5,163 nucleotides of DNA, taken from assembly GCA_015490395.1 (NCBI GenBank), contig WFXX01000327.1, positions 1 through 5,163 of the forward strand, given 5' to 3'. The notes beneath the pieces were generated by a model, which searched no databases, was not told where the DNA came from, and saw only the letters and a list, made by a program, of their open reading frames with translations. Origin of the DNA: Gammaproteobacteria bacterium (GTDB lineage: Bacteria; Pseudomonadota; Gammaproteobacteria; DRLM01). This document shows positions 3,522-5,163 of this stretch, in pieces; the first letter of the stretch is position 1; each line of letters opens with the position of its first letter. A program made the translations under genes and the position numbers.

Positions 3522-5163
3522 GCGGGACCTGCTCCTGGAGGTGGGCACCGAGGAGCTGCCCCCCAAGGCCCTGCGGCGGTTGCGGGATGCCCTGGCCGGG
3601 GCCCTGGTCCGGGGACTGGAGGAGGCCTGCCTGGCCCACGGGGCGGTGCGCCCCTTCGCTTCCCCCCGTCGCCTGGCGGTGCTGGTGGAGGCGGTGGCCG
3701 AGCGTCAGCCCGACCGGGAGGAGCTGCGCCGGGGCCCGGCCCTGAAGGCCGCCTTCGACGCCCAGGGCCGTCCCACCCGGGCGGCGGAGGGCTTCGCCCG
3801 CTCCTGCGGGGTGCCGGTGGAGGCCCTGGAGCGGCTGGAGACGGAGAAGGGGGCCTGGCTGGCCCACCGGCGGGTGCTGCCGGGGCGGGCGGCCCGGGAG
3901 CTGCTGCCGGAGCTGGCGGCCCGGGCCCTGGAGGCCCTCCCCGTCTCCCGGCCCATGCGCTGGGGGGACCTGGAGGAGCGCTTCGTGCGCCCGGTGCACT
4001 GGCTGGTGCTCCTCCACGGCGAGGAGGCCCTGCCCCTGGAGCGCTTCGGGGTGCGGGCCTCCCGGGAGACCCGTGGCCACCGCTTCCACCACCCGGGCCC
4101 CATCCGCCTGGCCGAGCCGTCGGTCTACGAGGCCCTGCTGGAGACCGAGGGCCGGGTGCTGGCGGACCTGGACCGGCGCCTGGCCGCGGTGCGGGGCCAG
4201 GTGGAGGAGGCCGCCGCCGCCGCGGGGGGTCGGGCCGAGCCGGACCCCGCCCTCCTGGAGGAGGTGGCGGCCCTGGTGGAATGGCCGGTGGCCCTGGCCG
4301 GGGCCTTCGAGGCCCGGTACCTGGAGCTGCCCGAGGAGGTGCTGGTGAGCGTGCTCCAGGTCCACCAGCGCTGCTTCCCGGTGCGCGGGGCCGACGGCCG
4401 GCTGCTGCCCCGCTTCGTGGCCGTGGCCAACATCGAGAGCCGGGACCCGGCGCTGGTGCGCGCCGGCAACGAGCGGGTGATCCGCCCCCGCCTGGCCGAT
4501 GCGGCCTTCTTCTGGGAGGTGGACCGGCGCCAGGGCCTCGAGGCCCGCCTCCCGGCCCTGGCGGAGGTGGTCTTCGAGGAGCGCCTGGGGAGCCTGCGGG
4601 ACAAGAGCGAGCGCCTCCAGGGCCTGGCCGCCGAGGTGGCCGCCCGCCTGGGGGGCGACCCGGCGCTGGCCCGCCGGGCGGCCCGTCTGGCCAAGTGCGA
4701 CCTGCTCACCGAGATGGTGGGGGAGTTCCCCGAGCTCCAGGGGGTCATGGGGCGGCACTACGCCCTGGCCGAGGGCCTGCCCGAGGAGCTGGCCTGGGCC
4801 CTGGAGGAGCAGTACCTGCCCCGCCAGGCCGGCGACCGGCTGCCGCGCACCCCCACCGGGCAGGCCCTGGCGGTGGCCGACCGGCTGGATACCCTGGTGG
4901 GCATCTTCGCCGTGGGGCTGGCCCCCACGGGGGAGAAGGACCCCTACGGGCTGCGCCGGGCCGCCCTGGGCCTGCTGCGCATCCTCATCGAGGGGGAGCG
5001 GGACCTGGAGCTCGCGGGGCTGCTGGAGCTGGCGGCCCGGGGCTACGCCGAGGGCCCCGGCGCCCGGCCCGCCGTGCCGGCGGGGCAGGCGGTGGAGCCG
5101 GTGCTGGATTTCGTGCTGGAGCGCCTGCGGGCCTACTACCTGGACCGGGGGGTGGCCCCGGAG
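3514..5163 (+). CDS. glyS: Glycyl-tRNA synthetase beta subunit (3' end outside the window)
   Basis: GlyS is the tRNA-binding partner of GlyQ in the alpha2-beta2 enzyme. The reading frame opens at GTG 3514 and stays open for 550 codons to the window edge; the E. coli protein has 689 residues, so about 140 are missing, including most of the C-terminal anticodon-binding domain. The start is typical of the family, LLLEVGTEELPPKAL (6-20). Other landmarks are RPMRWGD (148-154 region), VHQRCFP (283-289), FVAVANIESRD (301-311), NERVIRPRLADAAFF (319-333), KCDLLTEMVGEFPELQGVMG (394-413), EQYLPRQAGD (432-441), ADRLDTLVGIF (455-465) and PTGEKDPYGLRRAALG (471-486). The start overlaps the glyQ stop by 8 bp and is preceded by a strong ribosome binding site, which fits coupled, near-equimolar synthesis of the two subunits. 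An Ala-run (233-237) comes from a GCC repeat and is unremarkable for this composition. The truncation is an artefact of the window, not a defect. Confidence 0.97.
   Translation, partial: MAERDLLLEVGTEELPPKALRRLRDALAGALVRGLEEACLAHGAVRPFASPRRLAVLVEAVAERQPDREELRRGPALKAAFDAQGRPTRAAEGFARSCGVPVEALERLETEKGAWLAHRRVLPGRAARELLPELAARALEALPVSRPMRWGDLEERFVRPVHWLVLLHGEEALPLERFGVRASRETRGHRFHHPGPIRLAEPSVYEALLETEGRVLADLDRRLAAVRGQVEEAAAAAGGRAEPDPALLEEVAALVEWPVALAGAFEARYLELPEEVLVSVLQVHQRCFPVRGADGRLLPRFVAVANIESRDPALVRAGNERVIRPRLADAAFFWEVDRRQGLEARLPALAEVVFEERLGSLRDKSERLQGLAAEVAARLGGDPALARRAARLAKCDLLTEMVGEFPELQGVMGRHYALAEGLPEELAWALEEQYLPRQAGDRLPRTPTGQALAVADRLDTLVGIFAVGLAPTGEKDPYGLRRAALGLLRILIEGERDLELAGLLELAARGYAEGPGARPAVPAGQAVEPVLDFVLERLRAYYLDRGVAPE

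Noticed and set aside
3397..4758. A 453-codon open frame on the minus strand over glyQ-glyS
   Set aside because: High GC leaves the antisense frame free of stops. The product is a Gln/His/Gly/Pro-rich string without motifs, while the plus strand here encodes unmistakable GlyS.

Overview
This window is a very GC-rich bacterial segment with near-saturated G/C at third codon positions. It carries five protein-coding genes. The two-subunit glycyl-tRNA synthetase (glyQ-glyS), the small class I cytochrome c with a c-551/c-552-like sequence, and an aerobic-type methionine-salvage dehydratase (mtnB) together suggest a high-GC proteobacterium. A respiratory or chemolithotrophic gammaproteobacterium is my best guess, but the assignment rests on family resemblance only.

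Layout: (1) Positions 1-110 are extremely GC-rich and contain a 9-bp tandem repeat; they may be the tail of an upstream gene. (2) Positions 111-743 (+) hold mtnB, with no promoter visible in front, so it is probably the last gene of an upstream transcription unit. (3) Positions 709-1806 (-) hold a convergent gene for an exported SUMF1/FGE-fold protein. It lacks the catalytic cysteine pair, carries a charged helical insertion of about 50 residues, and overlaps the 3' end of mtnB by 35 bp. (4) Positions 1807-2101 are a divergent intergenic region with a good sigma70-type promoter for the rightward gene, a leader of about 160 nt, a strong leader hairpin and a questionable small upstream ORF. (5) Positions 2102-2440 (+) encode a periplasmic monohaem cytochrome c, closed by a textbook intrinsic terminator at 2457-2493. 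(6) Positions 2583-5163 (+) are glyQ and glyS, overlapping by 8 bp; glyS starts at GTG 3514 and runs off the right edge of the window.

How the genes work together: glyQ and glyS make the alpha and beta subunits of one enzyme and are translationally coupled. The SUMF1-like protein and the cytochrome are both predicted to be exported and share a divergent control region, so a functional link is possible but unproven. mtnB belongs to the methionine salvage pathway and appears unrelated to its right-hand neighbours.

Most of the window is ordinary housekeeping sequence. The parts that deserve a second look are the catalytically altered SUMF1 protein with its insertion and its gene overlap, and the structured leader of the cytochrome gene.
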